A stretch of 64,000 bases of DNA, taken from positions 1,860,001 to 1,924,000 of the forward strand of contig JBAOHZ010000009.1 in the NCBI GenBank assembly GCA_037045225.1. Reading direction: 5' to 3'. Source of the stretch: Nitrospira sp. Its GTDB lineage: Bacteria; Nitrospirota; Nitrospiria; Nitrospirales; Nitrospiraceae. The position numbers and the translations under genes are program-made. Below are positions 1 through 9,950 of the stretch, in pieces. The notes under the pieces are model-generated. The model was given only the letters and a program-made list of their open reading frames with translations, had not been told where the DNA came from and did no database searches. Position 1 is the first letter of the stretch, and every line of letters starts with the position of its first letter.

Positions 1-12
1 GTGCTCTCCTTT
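1..12 (-). promoter_or_regulatory. Shine-Dalgarno of a gene starting just outside the window
   Basis: On the minus strand, three bases after the TGA stop of the TcA-like gene, the sequence reads AAAGGAG followed by AGCAC and then the window edge. This is a near-consensus ribosome binding site with room for a start codon within a few bases beyond position 1. It implies another gene in the same operon directly downstream of the TcA-like gene. Its product cannot be seen; by inference it is the missing C-terminal part of a split TcA subunit. Confidence 0.6.
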
Positions 13-15
13 GAT

Positions 16-3000
16 TCAGCGCCTGCCAGGAATTGCAACCGATCCAGGGCCAGACCCAGCTCGCATCTCCTGACGCGACAGGGTGTCGCGAAGCTGGGCA
101 TTCAGCCCGCTCTTACCCATCATCACTACTTGTGTCCTGTCCAGCGCCGATTGTGACTGCGCCAGTTCGGTATCACTTGCAACCACAAGCTCGACCTGGT
201 TGGTGTCAGTCTCGCTCGCCGGGTCCAGTGGGAGCACATCGCCAAACCTTGCCTTGTTCGGTCCTCCAACACCGCGATCCATCAGTTTCACGCCCAGTTG
301 CCCCGTGTTGCCCAGCACCGCATTCTGATCGAACGTGAGTAACACCTTCGGATTCACCAACCAGTCCAATTCTGGCATTGGGTCGCCTTGGGTCTTCGGC
401 ATTGCGAATGGCACCTCATCGACTGGTGGTACTGGCAGTGGCCATTTCTTCTGGAACTGCGGAATGATCTTCACCTTGTCGTAGGGGTCGAATTCGAGGA
501 TCCCGGTGTCGTCGGTCACGGTGGTGCGCGTCACCCAGGTCTCCACGTCTTCCAACAGGGTCTCGCGAACCTCCGGCTGCACAAAGAAGGTGTGCCTATT
601 GTCCTGGTAGAAGAAGGGTTGAATCAGTGCGACAACCTCAGTCAGACCACTATCCAATGCGGCCTTCGCGGCGACTGGATCCGAAGCGGACTTCACCTCA
701 TCCAGCGAAATACCCAGCGCTGCCAAGGCGTTGTTGCAGGCGAGTACTGTGTTAGCTGGAACCTGTTGCAGGATTGGCTCGGTTGGAACATCCGCAGCCT
801 TCGTGGCGTCCGTACTCTTCTGTTTCGTGTACTGGACGTTGAGCGCGCCCTTCGCGCCGGCGCGACGGGTGGCTTGCACGGTACTGGCGCTGACGATGAC
901 ATGCTGCGGTGGGGTTTCGAGAGCGCCTGGCTCCGGCGCCGCGTTACGCCCGGCCAGGTAGAAAGCGTGGTCGAAGCCACTCAGATGAATGAAGACACCA
1001 CCTTCCACTTCATCCTTGGACTCCTTGCTGACGTGGATATAGGCCTCGCGCGGCTGGAACGTCACAGGCTTCATCTTACTTATCACAGGTACAAAGCCAC
1101 CCGACTCGGCAGTGGTCCAGGAACCAGACTGGTATTGCGCCCAATGCAGTTGCAACTCAACCACTTTGTTCGCGCTCAGACTGGTGAGACCAGTCATCAA
1201 GTTGCCGAGGGTGGCGCCAGCGATGGTCGAACCGGAGGTCGTGGCGTCCATCGAAGGTTTTGGGTCAGCCTTCTCCAGGAACGTCACCCAGAACAGGAAC
1301 AGACGCTCGCGCCAGACTACCGGCGCTAGGTGATCGCCCTGGATGCTTACGCCCACCGGTTCCCAGGTCGTCCAGCTGCCGTTGCGGCAGCGGCGATAGA
1401 AGTACTCGTGTGGCTGGCCGTAGGTGCGGCCGAAGACATGAAGGACACGCTGTGACGCGTCGGCGTGGTCTTCCAGGTGCATGGCCACCATATCCAGTCG
1501 TGCGATCTTGTCCAGCTGGCGCACATACTCCAGGAAGGCGTCCTCGACAAGGTCGTTGGACACATCACCCTGTAGCAAGGCACCTTCCAGGGTCTCGAAC
1601 AAGGGCGTCTTGTCATCGCGGAACTCGGGCTCGAGCACATTTTCCGGAAACAGCCAGAGATTGCGATTACCGGCCCAGACTGGATTACGGCGCATCCATT
1701 CCCAACGCTTGGCGTCCAGAACAGAGGGATGGACCTGTGGCTCTAGGTTGAGGAAGCAGCGTTGAACGAACAACTGCACCGACGCGATCGCTAGGCGCAC
1801 GCGCGATGTTTGCACCACGGGCTCCATGCCGGGGTCGATGAGGAAGTGTTCGTACAACTGCTCCAGGCGTTCGTAACCAAGCTTCTGCAGCGCATGCCCG
1901 ACCAGAGCATCGCGCTGGCGCTGGCGAAGGCGGTCGAAGATGGGTTGTGCGACGCGAGGCCAGTTCAACTCACCGGCGCGAGCCCTTACGGCATCTTTCA
2001 GGTCGCGAGCGATCTCCGCACGGCGGGACTCTGCCACGCCTGGCTTCAGCAGGTCCGTGCAAGACGCCAAGGTTGCTACGGCAACGCCGAAACGATCGAC
2101 AAGGCGCAGCGCCTCCCACAGCCTGCGCACCGCAGGGTCTGCGACAAAGGAGGGGGCGGCCCACAACGTCTCCGCCACAGTTTGGACATTGGCCTCAGTC
2201 CGGCCGGTCAGCCTTGCCAGGCGTGGATAGACTTCCCGAGTCAGTTTGTCGGCAGAGCCCAAAGCGTTGGCTTCGAAAACAGCGACAAGGTCATTCCCGG
2301 AGAGACGCAGATCGCGCTTGAGTCGGCTGAGCTGCAGCAGGTGCCGAAGACCGGCAAAACGTTGCACTGCCGCCGTGGTTTCAGCAGCGCCATCGTTCAC
2401 CTTGCTGGTAGGCCAGGTGTTGAGGTCTAGGTTGCCGAATTCCGCGGCGTGAGTGCTCAGGTGGCGCAGTTCCACCTCATCGAGGCCAAGCGTGCGCATC
2501 ACCACGAGCATCTTGTCGAGCAGTGCTACGGCGTGGGCCGCAGCATGCAGATCATCTGCGGCACGCAGCGTCAGTCGCGACAGTATGCCTTTTGGAAGAC
2601 TCTCCCCCTGCAGCAACAGACGGGCATGGCCACCCGCCAACGCGCCCAGGCGCAATTCGAAGCGGTAGGGAACACCGGCTTTAAGTTCGACAAACTCCTG
2701 CAACACTGCACCATCTGCTGCTGCGGTGCCCGCGAGCAAGACGGCATCGGTGCGATGGGGAAACCGCAACTCGGCCGTGGCGTTCGCCTTGTCGAGTTCG
2801 ATATGGAAGCGCCAGGCCCCGCTGGCCGGAACCTCCAGGCTGCCTTCGATCAGCCACGCGGTGGTGCCGGCGGGTGCCGCGGGGACCGCGGCGGTGTCAG
2901 CGTGTCTGGTCGGCTGGCTGCCGAGCACCTGGCCGTTGGCCGCCAAGTAGCGCACCGTCAGCCCCTGGCTTGCAAGAGCGGCCAACGGATCGAGCAGCGG

Positions 3001-6000
3001 ACTCGCGGAATTCAGCACCACCTTGTCGGTCAACAGGCTTTCGACCACGCTGGTCTCGTCCCCGCTGCGCGCCGCCATCGTTTGCACGATGAATTGACGG
3101 ACGAGGCGCTGCTGGAGGTAGGGCAGGAACGCCTGCGCCAGTCGCGCCCGGCGAGCCTTGAGTTGCAAGTCAGCAGCCTTGACGTCGTTCGCCGGCAACG
3201 GCATGAAGAGTGCGTCGAAATCCGCGCCGTCGAGAAATCCGGCTGCCGGTACGACGCCCGCTGCAGACCTGCCTAGGTGCTGGTTGAAGAAGTCACGCGA
3301 CTGTTGCTGCACCTGTTGCAGTAGCCTGGCAAGCAGCGGCGATGGCACGTGCGCAGTCCCAGCCGCCGGCAGCGGATATCGGTTCATCAGAGCCGCTTTC
3401 TGGGCATCAAGCAAGACACCTCGAACACGCAGATACTGCGCGTTGCGCACGGAATCGCTCTTCGTCTCGACGATGCCCTCAGCACCAGCTAACGAACTGA
3501 CGACAAAGGGGTTTTCGCCGGCGCCCAGCCTCTCGGTGGCCAGGTAGGTGATGGTGCCATTGAGCATCGACATGAAGGTACTAGCCACTTCAGGTGCCAA
3601 TACCAAACCGAGTTTGGACAGCAATACTTCTTCGCTGATACCCCCGGGGTCGGCCGGCACGGCATGTTCAGCCCGGATGGCTTGCACACCGTCCGCTAGC
3701 CCTTTCAGCAATACCAGCATCTCACCATCGTCATCGGCCAAGAGTTTGGTGTTGCCCAGGCGGTGGCGTATCAGAGCGTCGACGTCTCCGACCTTCAGGC
3801 TGGCTGCCCCCAGCAAATCGGCCAGGTCCACAAATGCCAGCGTCTGCGAGAACGGGTGATCCTCGGCCAGGGTTGCCGGCGGATCGGCATGTAAGGCCTT
3901 GAACGGGTCCAGCCCACTCAGCTTGCGCAGCGTGAGGAGGTCGGCCACGGAGAGCTTCAGTGCTGTGGCCAGCAGCGCGTGACGGTACAATAGTGAGACA
4001 TTGGACAGTGTCAACATCGCCTGAGGCGGCGCGTTGCCCGCGCCTGCGCGAAGCTGCATACCGGCATCGCTGAGCACCTGTTCGATGTCCGTCGCCGTCA
4101 GGCCCATGGCCCCTTGCAGTGTGACCATGTGGTCGATCAACGGCACATTCAGCGCAGTCAAGTATTCCCCAAGCGCATTCTCGAACGCCGCCGGTGCTTT
4201 GGCTGCGCCGCGACCAAGGAAGAGCTGTGCGTACAGTGGCTTGTCCCCGGTGGTCGGTATATCCGCCCAGAGTGTCAACAACTTCTGTCGCCCATTGGCG
4301 CCAGGCTTCAGACGTTCATCCAACGCCTTCACGTGCGCGAGGTACACCAGCGCGCTGGCTAACGGCTTCTTCTGCAGATTGGCATCCAAGCCGTCGAAAG
4401 GGGCGTTCCTGGGCACCAGCACCTGCAGAGCGCGATCAGTCTCTTCAACCGACCATCCGAGACGACGCCACAGCCGCACGAACAGGTTGATGCGAACCAG
4501 TTCGATTGGCATGACGCTGCTCTCGTCGGCATGCTGCAAGGTCGTCAGGTCAAAATTGCAACCGGCGTCGGGGTCGGCTAGGACCAACACCTTGCTAAAG
4601 TCGATCGCCAAGACCTTGGCCTTCAGCGTCGCAAGGTTGCTGCCCGACTCGGTAGCGAACTCTGTCAACCGCCGCTCGAAGGCCGCAATACCGTCCAGCT
4701 TCTTCCGTTGCTCGGGCGTGGGCACCGCAGGCGGAGGGGTCAGCGCTGTCACGTCAACCTTGTAGCGATAGGCATCACCTACGTTGAGCCTCGCCCGATA
4801 CAGCACGGTGAGCTTGCTCAGTCCCGGGTTAACGAAGCCGGTCATCACCACTTGGGCAATCTCGCGGTAGCTCACCCCGAGCCTGCGCGATAGGGCCTTG
4901 GCCGATCGGAGCATGGCTGGTGCGTCCAGCACGAGTAGGTCTCCAGCAGCCGGAGGCGCAGTCCACGCCTTGGCAAAGACCACTTTGGTTCGGCCCGCAC
5001 CACCAGACCCCGCGGCTCCGATAGCGGTGAGTGTGTTAACTTCGCCCGCCTCGGCATTGGCGCTGACGTCAAAGTAGCCGCAAGACATGCCCGGTGAGAG
5101 GCCGGAAACATCAGCATCTGCCAGACTCACTGACGCTTCTGGGGCATTGATGGGCGGTTGAATGGCTGCGCGCAAGGCAGGCCAGCCGAAGAGATCGTGC
5201 CAGGCGTCGTTGAGCAACGGCGCAGTCCGAGTGAACAGCGCCGTCTCGGCTGGCGAAAGCCCCAACGACTCCACAAATATCTCGGCGCGGCCGACTCCGC
5301 CGTTGATCCACAAATCATCCTGGCGGCGCAGTGCCTGCAGCACCTCGTGCAGCAGCGTATCGGCATGCGTGCAGAACTGGCGTGCCATCTCCAGCGACCG
5401 GTCGAACGGCAGCGACAGCGGATACTTCGCCTCGCGCAAGGCCTCGTAGGCGGCAGCAATCACGTTCTGCGGCTCGGCCAGCAATTCGGTCGTCTTGGCG
5501 TCACCTGTATCGCGCGCCGCCGTAGCGGCCAGTTGCCCATGCGCCGCGTGGTACTCAAGGATCTCGTTGACGAGGTCGATGTAAGGCAGCGCGGTATGCG
5601 TGTTCTCACATGTCAGCGCAAGGTGCGGCAGGTCGGGGCGACGCTGCACCAGCACGTCGTAGGGCTTCATTGCCTGACCAACCTGTGGCCCGCTGGCAAA
5701 GGTGTGTGGATAGGCGTTGCCGCCATGGGTGAGCTTCCACAGGGCCTGCGTGTTCGCCCAGGTCTGAGCGTCGATGTCGACGTACTGCAGAAGGTCCACC
5801 AAGTAGGCAGCCGGGCTCAGCACCGATTGGCAGTCCTGACACTCGCAGTAGTCCATGGAGCCGAACAGTGACTCCATCGTCGGCACGCGACGGATCAGGC
5901 TGACGCGATCGACATCACCAATTGGCAGCGGATTCGGAATCACCGTCGTGCCCGCCCCCCCAGAGGCACTTTGTGCCGCGCCGAACAGGCTGTAGACCAC

Positions 6001-8193
6001 GCTGCTGACCTGCACCGCCCGCTCGTATACTTTGCGCGCAATGCCATCGGCCGGATCGACCTTGAAGATCTCGTAATACTCGGCATTGAAGGTCTTCTCG
6101 AAGTGCTCTTGCTTCAAGCCGGTCACGTCATGGGCGGACGGAAGGCCCATCTTTATCAGCGTGATCTGGACTTCGTCACTGGGGGAGATCGAGTAGGTGG
6201 CATGCAAGGCCTTGAGGTTTCTCGTCGCCGTGGCGTGCAATTCGGTGTCGGTAAGTCCTTGCTGCTCGAGGAAGGTGGAAACCGGCGTCTGCCCCAATCG
6301 ATAGCCTCTGGCCGCGGAGCGCTCCAGCAGCTTCACTGTTTCATCATGGGCTTCGGCGAGGGCAAAGCGGGGGTCGCTGGACAATCGTGCCGTCAACACG
6401 TGAGTAGGATAGGCGCGATGCACCTTGCGCGCCGTGTCTGCGGCAAAGGCGTTGGCCCTGGCCAGTACGTCGGCTCCTTCGTAGGCTGACGGAATCAAGG
6501 CCGCCAACTTCTTCAGCCCTGCCTCACTCGGGTTGGCCCGGTCTTGCTGTGCAATTCCGGCTTCCTCAAACAACTCGTTGGCCCAAGCCCCGGCAGTGTA
6601 GAGCCCTTTGGCAGCCAGGACCGCCGGGTCATTCAGCCCCATCTTCATCAAGCGATCCGTCATTGCAGCACTGTTGCCGGCCAGGAAGGCGAGCTTGCCG
6701 TGCAGTTGCAGTGTCTTCACCTGGGCATCGGTGAATCCAGTCGCCGACGCCTTCTTCCACAAACTGTCAGCGTCGCCGCTATGCGCGAAGAACAGCGCGG
6801 CAAACTTCTTTTGCTCGACCTCGCTCAAGCCGGTGCTGGCCATCAGCTCGGCATAGCTCGATTGCGATCCCGGCGCCGCGTCGGCCAGGTTGGCCTTGGC
6901 CGCAAAGGCCGCGAACACCTTGGCCTGTGCCGTGATGGTGGCGTCATCGAGATCGATAACACCCGACTCTCGCGCCTTCTTCAGCCCTGGTTCAATGAGT
7001 TCGAAATTGACCGCAGCCAGCAACCGCTTGTCAGCGGGCAGGCCCACGCGCAGTAGGCCGTACAGCGCCTCGGCGGACATGCCGACCTCATCTGCAGAAG
7101 CTAGGCGCTGTGCCCAGCAATTTAACGCGAGTAACCGTGCATCCCAGCCGGTGCTGCGTGCCAACAAGGTGATGTCTTGTCGCTCGGCATTCTCCACCGC
7201 GTCTGCCAACTTCCCGATGGCCTCAATCTCAGCCACCACGGCGTCGCTCATGCGCTGATACTCCCCGGCGACCTTCACGCCATCGGCAGATACAATGAGT
7301 TCGAGGCGTCGGCGCTGTTCGGCAGTGACTGCGCCCAGCGGCTTGGTCAGCACCACTTCACTGTGATCGGCCTTCAACTGGCGTATCTCGAAATTGGCCG
7401 ACGCGGCTTGCGGCGGATAGTCCAGCGTAAAGCGCCCGTCGCTCGCAGACACCGCCTCCGACAATTGGGTGCCCGTTCCGCCGAACGCGAGGCGATACAG
7501 ACGCAAGGTGATACCCGGAGCCGGTTGGCGAGAAGGCCAGCGCACGATGCCTGCAAGCTGTTGCGGCACGGCCGGTGGTTCCACCACATCGGGAAGGCTC
7601 AGTTCTATCGTCTCCAGCGGCTTGGCCCGCGGGATCACCGGTGAGCTTGCGAGCGCCTTGCCGTCGCGGCTCTCCACGGTCACCTTCAAATTGACGGCGG
7701 GAACCCCCGGCAACAACTCGTAGCGGATCGTAAATCGGCCATCACTGTCGGTATGATCCTGGCCAAGGCGAATGGCGGCCGCACCACCTTCGTGGAAGGC
7801 CCGGACGAGAAGGCCGGCAATCTCGACCTTCGTGCCTCTCGTTGCGGGCTTCAGCATCCCCGCCACGATGCGCACGGTTGTATCCGGGGGTTTCGCATCG
7901 AGTACCCCCCACTCACGCAGCAACCTGTTCAGCGCGTTGGCGGTGCCCTCGTCCACCTCTCCATTGCCTTGCAGGCGATTCAGTTCCTGAAACTGTCGCA
8001 AAAGCTTCTGCGTCATGTCAGCGAATTTGCCCGCTGCACGCTCTCGTCGAAGTAGCGCGACGGCCTGGTCTCGCGACGGAGCATCGTTGGCCAGCAGAAC
8101 TCCTCGATTCAGGCATTCCAGCAACGCATCTTGAAGGTCCGCGACGGCTGCGCGGTCAGCGCCTGGGGCCAAGGGAAAGATGATGGGGTTCAT
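16..8193 (-). CDS. TcA-like subunit of a Tc (ABC) toxin complex, lacking the C-terminal pore region
   Basis: A protein of 2725 residues. Known TcA proteins form a pentameric shell that binds the target cell and injects the TcB-TcC cocoon cargo through a central channel. The start is the ATG at 8193, preceded by AAGGAGG with 7-base spacing; a longer reading frame upstream has no such site. Residues about 15-95 resemble a peptidoglycan-binding-like fold (LQDAL, then FQELN and DEGTANALNRLL). Two transthyretin/Ig-like repeats follow (about 107-197 and 214-303, each with a DGRFT motif). The shell includes the VRP1-type segment around residue 780 (SMDYCECQDCQSVLSPAAYL). The ABC-toxin N/neuraminidase-like region lies around residue 2180 (WEWMRRNPVWAGNRNLWLFP). 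Only about 545 residues follow that, too few for the pore helices and TcB-binding domain of single-chain TcA. The gene follows the Nudix gene by 85 bases. Confidence 0.85.
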   Translation of the reverse strand: MNPIIFPLAPGADRAAVADLQDALLECLNRGVLLANDAPSRDQAVALLRRERAAGKFADMTQKLLRQFQELNRLQGNGEVDEGTANALNRLLREWGVLDAKPPDTTVRIVAGMLKPATRGTKVEIAGLLVRAFHEGGAAAIRLGQDHTDSDGRFTIRYELLPGVPAVNLKVTVESRDGKALASSPVIPRAKPLETIELSLPDVVEPPAVPQQLAGIVRWPSRQPAPGITLRLYRLAFGGTGTQLSEAVSASDGRFTLDYPPQAASANFEIRQLKADHSEVVLTKPLGAVTAEQRRRLELIVSADGVKVAGEYQRMSDAVVAEIEAIGKLADAVENAERQDITLLARSTGWDARLLALNCWAQRLASADEVGMSAEALYGLLRVGLPADKRLLAAVNFELIEPGLKKARESGVIDLDDATITAQAKVFAAFAAKANLADAAPGSQSSYAELMASTGLSEVEQKKFAALFFAHSGDADSLWKKASATGFTDAQVKTLQLHGKLAFLAGNSAAMTDRLMKMGLNDPAVLAAKGLYTAGAWANELFEEAGIAQQDRANPSEAGLKKLAALIPSAYEGADVLARANAFAADTARKVHRAYPTHVLTARLSSDPRFALAEAHDETVKLLERSAARGYRLGQTPVSTFLEQQGLTDTELHATATRNLKALHATYSISPSDEVQITLIKMGLPSAHDVTGLKQEHFEKTFNAEYYEIFKVDPADGIARKVYERAVQVSSVVYSLFGAAQSASGGAGTTVIPNPLPIGDVDRVSLIRRVPTMESLFGSMDYCECQDCQSVLSPAAYLVDLLQYVDIDAQTWANTQALWKLTHGGNAYPHTFASGPQVGQAMKPYDVLVQRRPDLPHLALTCENTHTALPYIDLVNEILEYHAAHGQLAATAARDTGDAKTTELLAEPQNVIAAAYEALREAKYPLSLPFDRSLEMARQFCTHADTLLHEVLQALRRQDDLWINGGVGRAEIFVESLGLSPAETALFTRTAPLLNDAWHDLFGWPALRAAIQPPINAPEASVSLADADVSGLSPGMSCGYFDVSANAEAGEVNTLTAIGAAGSGGAGRTKVVFAKAWTAPPAAGDLLVLDAPAMLRSAKALSRRLGVSYREIAQVVMTGFVNPGLSKLTVLYRARLNVGDAYRYKVDVTALTPPPAVPTPEQRKKLDGIAAFERRLTEFATESGSNLATLKAKVLAIDFSKVLVLADPDAGCNFDLTTLQHADESSVMPIELVRINLFVRLWRRLGWSVEETDRALQVLVPRNAPFDGLDANLQKKPLASALVYLAHVKALDERLKPGANGRQKLLTLWADIPTTGDKPLYAQLFLGRGAAKAPAAFENALGEYLTALNVPLIDHMVTLQGAMGLTATDIEQVLSDAGMQLRAGAGNAPPQAMLTLSNVSLLYRHALLATALKLSVADLLTLRKLSGLDPFKALHADPPATLAEDHPFSQTLAFVDLADLLGAASLKVGDVDALIRHRLGNTKLLADDDGEMLVLLKGLADGVQAIRAEHAVPADPGGISEEVLLSKLGLVLAPEVASTFMSMLNGTITYLATERLGAGENPFVVSSLAGAEGIVETKSDSVRNAQYLRVRGVLLDAQKAALMNRYPLPAAGTAHVPSPLLARLLQQVQQQSRDFFNQHLGRSAAGVVPAAGFLDGADFDALFMPLPANDVKAADLQLKARRARLAQAFLPYLQQRLVRQFIVQTMAARSGDETSVVESLLTDKVVLNSASPLLDPLAALASQGLTVRYLAANGQVLGSQPTRHADTAAVPAAPAGTTAWLIEGSLEVPASGAWRFHIELDKANATAELRFPHRTDAVLLAGTAAADGAVLQEFVELKAGVPYRFELRLGALAGGHARLLLQGESLPKGILSRLTLRAADDLHAAAHAVALLDKMLVVMRTLGLDEVELRHLSTHAAEFGNLDLNTWPTSKVNDGAAETTAAVQRFAGLRHLLQLSRLKRDLRLSGNDLVAVFEANALGSADKLTREVYPRLARLTGRTEANVQTVAETLWAAPSFVADPAVRRLWEALRLVDRFGVAVATLASCTDLLKPGVAESRRAEIARDLKDAVRARAGELNWPRVAQPIFDRLRQRQRDALVGHALQKLGYERLEQLYEHFLIDPGMEPVVQTSRVRLAIASVQLFVQRCFLNLEPQVHPSVLDAKRWEWMRRNPVWAGNRNLWLFPENVLEPEFRDDKTPLFETLEGALLQGDVSNDLVEDAFLEYVRQLDKIARLDMVAMHLEDHADASQRVLHVFGRTYGQPHEYFYRRCRNGSWTTWEPVGVSIQGDHLAPVVWRERLFLFWVTFLEKADPKPSMDATTSGSTIAGATLGNLMTGLTSLSANKVVELQLHWAQYQSGSWTTAESGGFVPVISKMKPVTFQPREAYIHVSKESKDEVEGGVFIHLSGFDHAFYLAGRNAAPEPGALETPPQHVIVSASTVQATRRAGAKGALNVQYTKQKSTDATKAADVPTEPILQQVPANTVLACNNALAALGISLDEVKSASDPVAAKAALDSGLTEVVALIQPFFYQDNRHTFFVQPEVRETLLEDVETWVTRTTVTDDTGILEFDPYDKVKIIPQFQKKWPLPVPPVDEVPFAMPKTQGDPMPELDWLVNPKVLLTFDQNAVLGNTGQLGVKLMDRGVGGPNKARFGDVLPLDPASETDTNQVELVVASDTELAQSQSALDRTQVVMMGKSGLNAQLRDTLSRQEMRAGSGPGSVAIPGRR

Positions 8194-8278
8194 CGACAAT
8201 CCTCCTTGCGTGAGATCCGATTCGCTGCTGGCGGTGCCCACCGCGAGGGTGTCGCGATTCGAGGCATTGACGGCTCCC

Positions 8279-9406
8279 TCATGGGCGCGGGCGTTGCGCG
8301 TCTGCCGCCTGAAGCAACTCGCGGGTTTCGACGTAGCTGGCCTTGGCGACGGCTTGCTGCAATGTCAGCCAATCGTGCCGGCGGTCCTTCTCTTTTCTGA
8401 GTCCACGCCCGACGGCTTCCATCAAATAGAAGCGCGTCGTGGCTACGGAACCATCGACCGTCCAAGTCGTATCGCTCAGGGTGCTGATAATACGCGCCCA
8501 TACGCCGGTCTCCTCGTACACCTCGCGCACGGCTGTTACCCGGGGATTCTCTTCCGGTTCGATATGACCTTTCGGTAGAACCCATTGATTGGGATCGTCC
8601 TTGGCTTCGACAAGCAAATACTCGGCTCCCCCACTGCACATGCGATACACCACCCCGCCGGCATGGGTGGGGCTGTCCGCGGCGGGCAAGGCCTTGTCGA
8701 AGGCAACCTTGCCTTGGTTGCCTGTGAGCGTGATCACAGCCCAATAGGCTTGGTTGGTGGCCTTGTAGCGTTGCTCCATGTAGCGCCAGAATGCCAGCAA
8801 CAGGAGGCCGAAGAGGATACCTGTGCCTATCAATCGCTGTGTGTCGTCAAAAGGCCATGTCATCGCCAGGACTGCCAACACGACGACGAAACAACGGAAG
8901 AACTTGGAGTCGGCCTCAAAGCGCTGAACGGCGGCTAAACTGTCAGGGTGCTCCTTAGCCAGAAGTGCCTTGGACCATTGGAAGGTATTGATCGCGTATT
9001 GAGCCTGCAGGGGTTTGAGCGCCTGCGCTTTGATCTTACCCACACAGATCACAGCGAGATCCTGTTCCTGTTTGAAGACGATCCAGCTAAATGCCCGCAC
9101 AAACCAGGGTGAAAGCATCCCTCTATGTGCCAGCCGGATGATCTGCTTGTTCAACGACCTGCCCCTCAACCAGTCATACGGGAGGTCTAACCAGGAGCCC
9201 AATAGAAACACCAGATGACCGACCAAGTAGCCGGCAACAAGAAATGCGGCTACGCCTTTCGCGTCGCTCAGGTCCTGGTACCGGTTGCATCCCAAAATCA
9301 CTGGTCCCACCTCGTCCATCAATAAATAGGTGAGCAGCGCGCCTGGCAACAGGATGGAGAAGAAGTCCATCAGGCCGATGAAAAATTTCTGTGGCTCGAA
9401 ATTCAT
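8279..9406 (-). CDS. Membrane-anchored Nudix hydrolase
   Basis: A protein of 375 residues with two parts. The first about 215 residues carry hydrophobic stretches (FFSILLPGALLTYLL near residue 15, AFLVAGYLVGHLVFLLGSWL near 55-75, FFRCFVVVLAVLAMTW near 170 and a further segment near 195), so it is probably a multi-pass membrane protein. The C-terminal 150 residues are a Nudix domain with a complete Nudix box, G-x5-E-x7-REVYEETG, starting at GHIEPEENP. Nudix enzymes cleave nucleoside diphosphates linked to another group; the substrate here is unknown. The gene sits 85 bases upstream of the TcA-like gene on the same strand, which suggests co-expression. No clear Shine-Dalgarno precedes the ATG. 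A truncated copy of its first 22 codons lies at 9951-10085. Confidence 0.8.
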   Translation of the reverse strand: MNFEPQKFFIGLMDFFSILLPGALLTYLLMDEVGPVILGCNRYQDLSDAKGVAAFLVAGYLVGHLVFLLGSWLDLPYDWLRGRSLNKQIIRLAHRGMLSPWFVRAFSWIVFKQEQDLAVICVGKIKAQALKPLQAQYAINTFQWSKALLAKEHPDSLAAVQRFEADSKFFRCFVVVLAVLAMTWPFDDTQRLIGTGILFGLLLLAFWRYMEQRYKATNQAYWAVITLTGNQGKVAFDKALPAADSPTHAGGVVYRMCSGGAEYLLVEAKDDPNQWVLPKGHIEPEENPRVTAVREVYEETGVWARIISTLSDTTWTVDGSVATTRFYLMEAVGRGLRKEKDRRHDWLTLQQAVAKASYVETRELLQAADAQRPRP

Positions 9407-9480
9407 AGCTGTTTAGTCGTTGAGTGATTCATCACATCTAGGTGATAGGCTCGCTCCGTTTTCAATCAGAAGGCATTAGT

Positions 9481-9918
9481 CTAGCCCTTAAAGACATCCA
9501 GTAATTCTTTAAACGCAGTGAGACCCCCCTTTGCATACCATGGGAGGTCTTCCTTGAGATCCTTCGCACTACCACACACCGTTGATGCCCGGCCCAACCA
9601 ATGCTTCAACGACGCCTTTGATTCCTCCGGCCCCGTCGTGGCTTGGACGACTTCCACCGCTCGCGGAAACGCCTCAAGTTCGAGCAGAAAGACCTGTTTG
9701 ATTTCTGCTTGTTCAGACGATTCTCCCGGAGGTGTCCATCCCTTATTGAACTCCATCAGGAACTTCTCGCTTTGCACAAGATTGAGAACGGCATCCCGAA
9801 AAGGAAGGTACTGATCCAGAGGACGATCATCAGTCTGAGGGACAAGCAGAAGTGTGACACTCTTCACAAAGTTAATCCATGCAATCTGAATCGGTGCCCG
9901 ATTCGTGTCGGCTGGCAT
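9481..9918 (-). CDS. Hypothetical protein in the toxin locus
   Basis: A protein of 145 residues that I do not recognise. The ATG at 9918 is preceded by GGTGGAGG with good spacing; a GTG four codons earlier is less likely. It has no signal peptide or membrane segment, is rich in Leu, Glu and Lys, and looks mainly helical. It lies between the intact Nudix gene and the truncated Nudix copy, all in the same direction. A small accessory or immunity-type protein is possible from context only. Confidence 0.6.
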   Translation of the reverse strand: MPADTNRAPIQIAWINFVKSVTLLLVPQTDDRPLDQYLPFRDAVLNLVQSEKFLMEFNKGWTPPGESSEQAEIKQVFLLELEAFPRAVEVVQATTGPEESKASLKHWLGRASTVCGSAKDLKEDLPWYAKGGLTAFKELLDVFKG

Positions 9919-9950
9919 GATGACCTCCACCTATTTGGTAACCCGGCTCG

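Noticed and set aside
388..1329. A 313-codon open frame on the plus strand
   Set aside because: It lies wholly inside the TcA-like gene on the other strand and has no domain; it is a shadow frame in GC-rich sequence.
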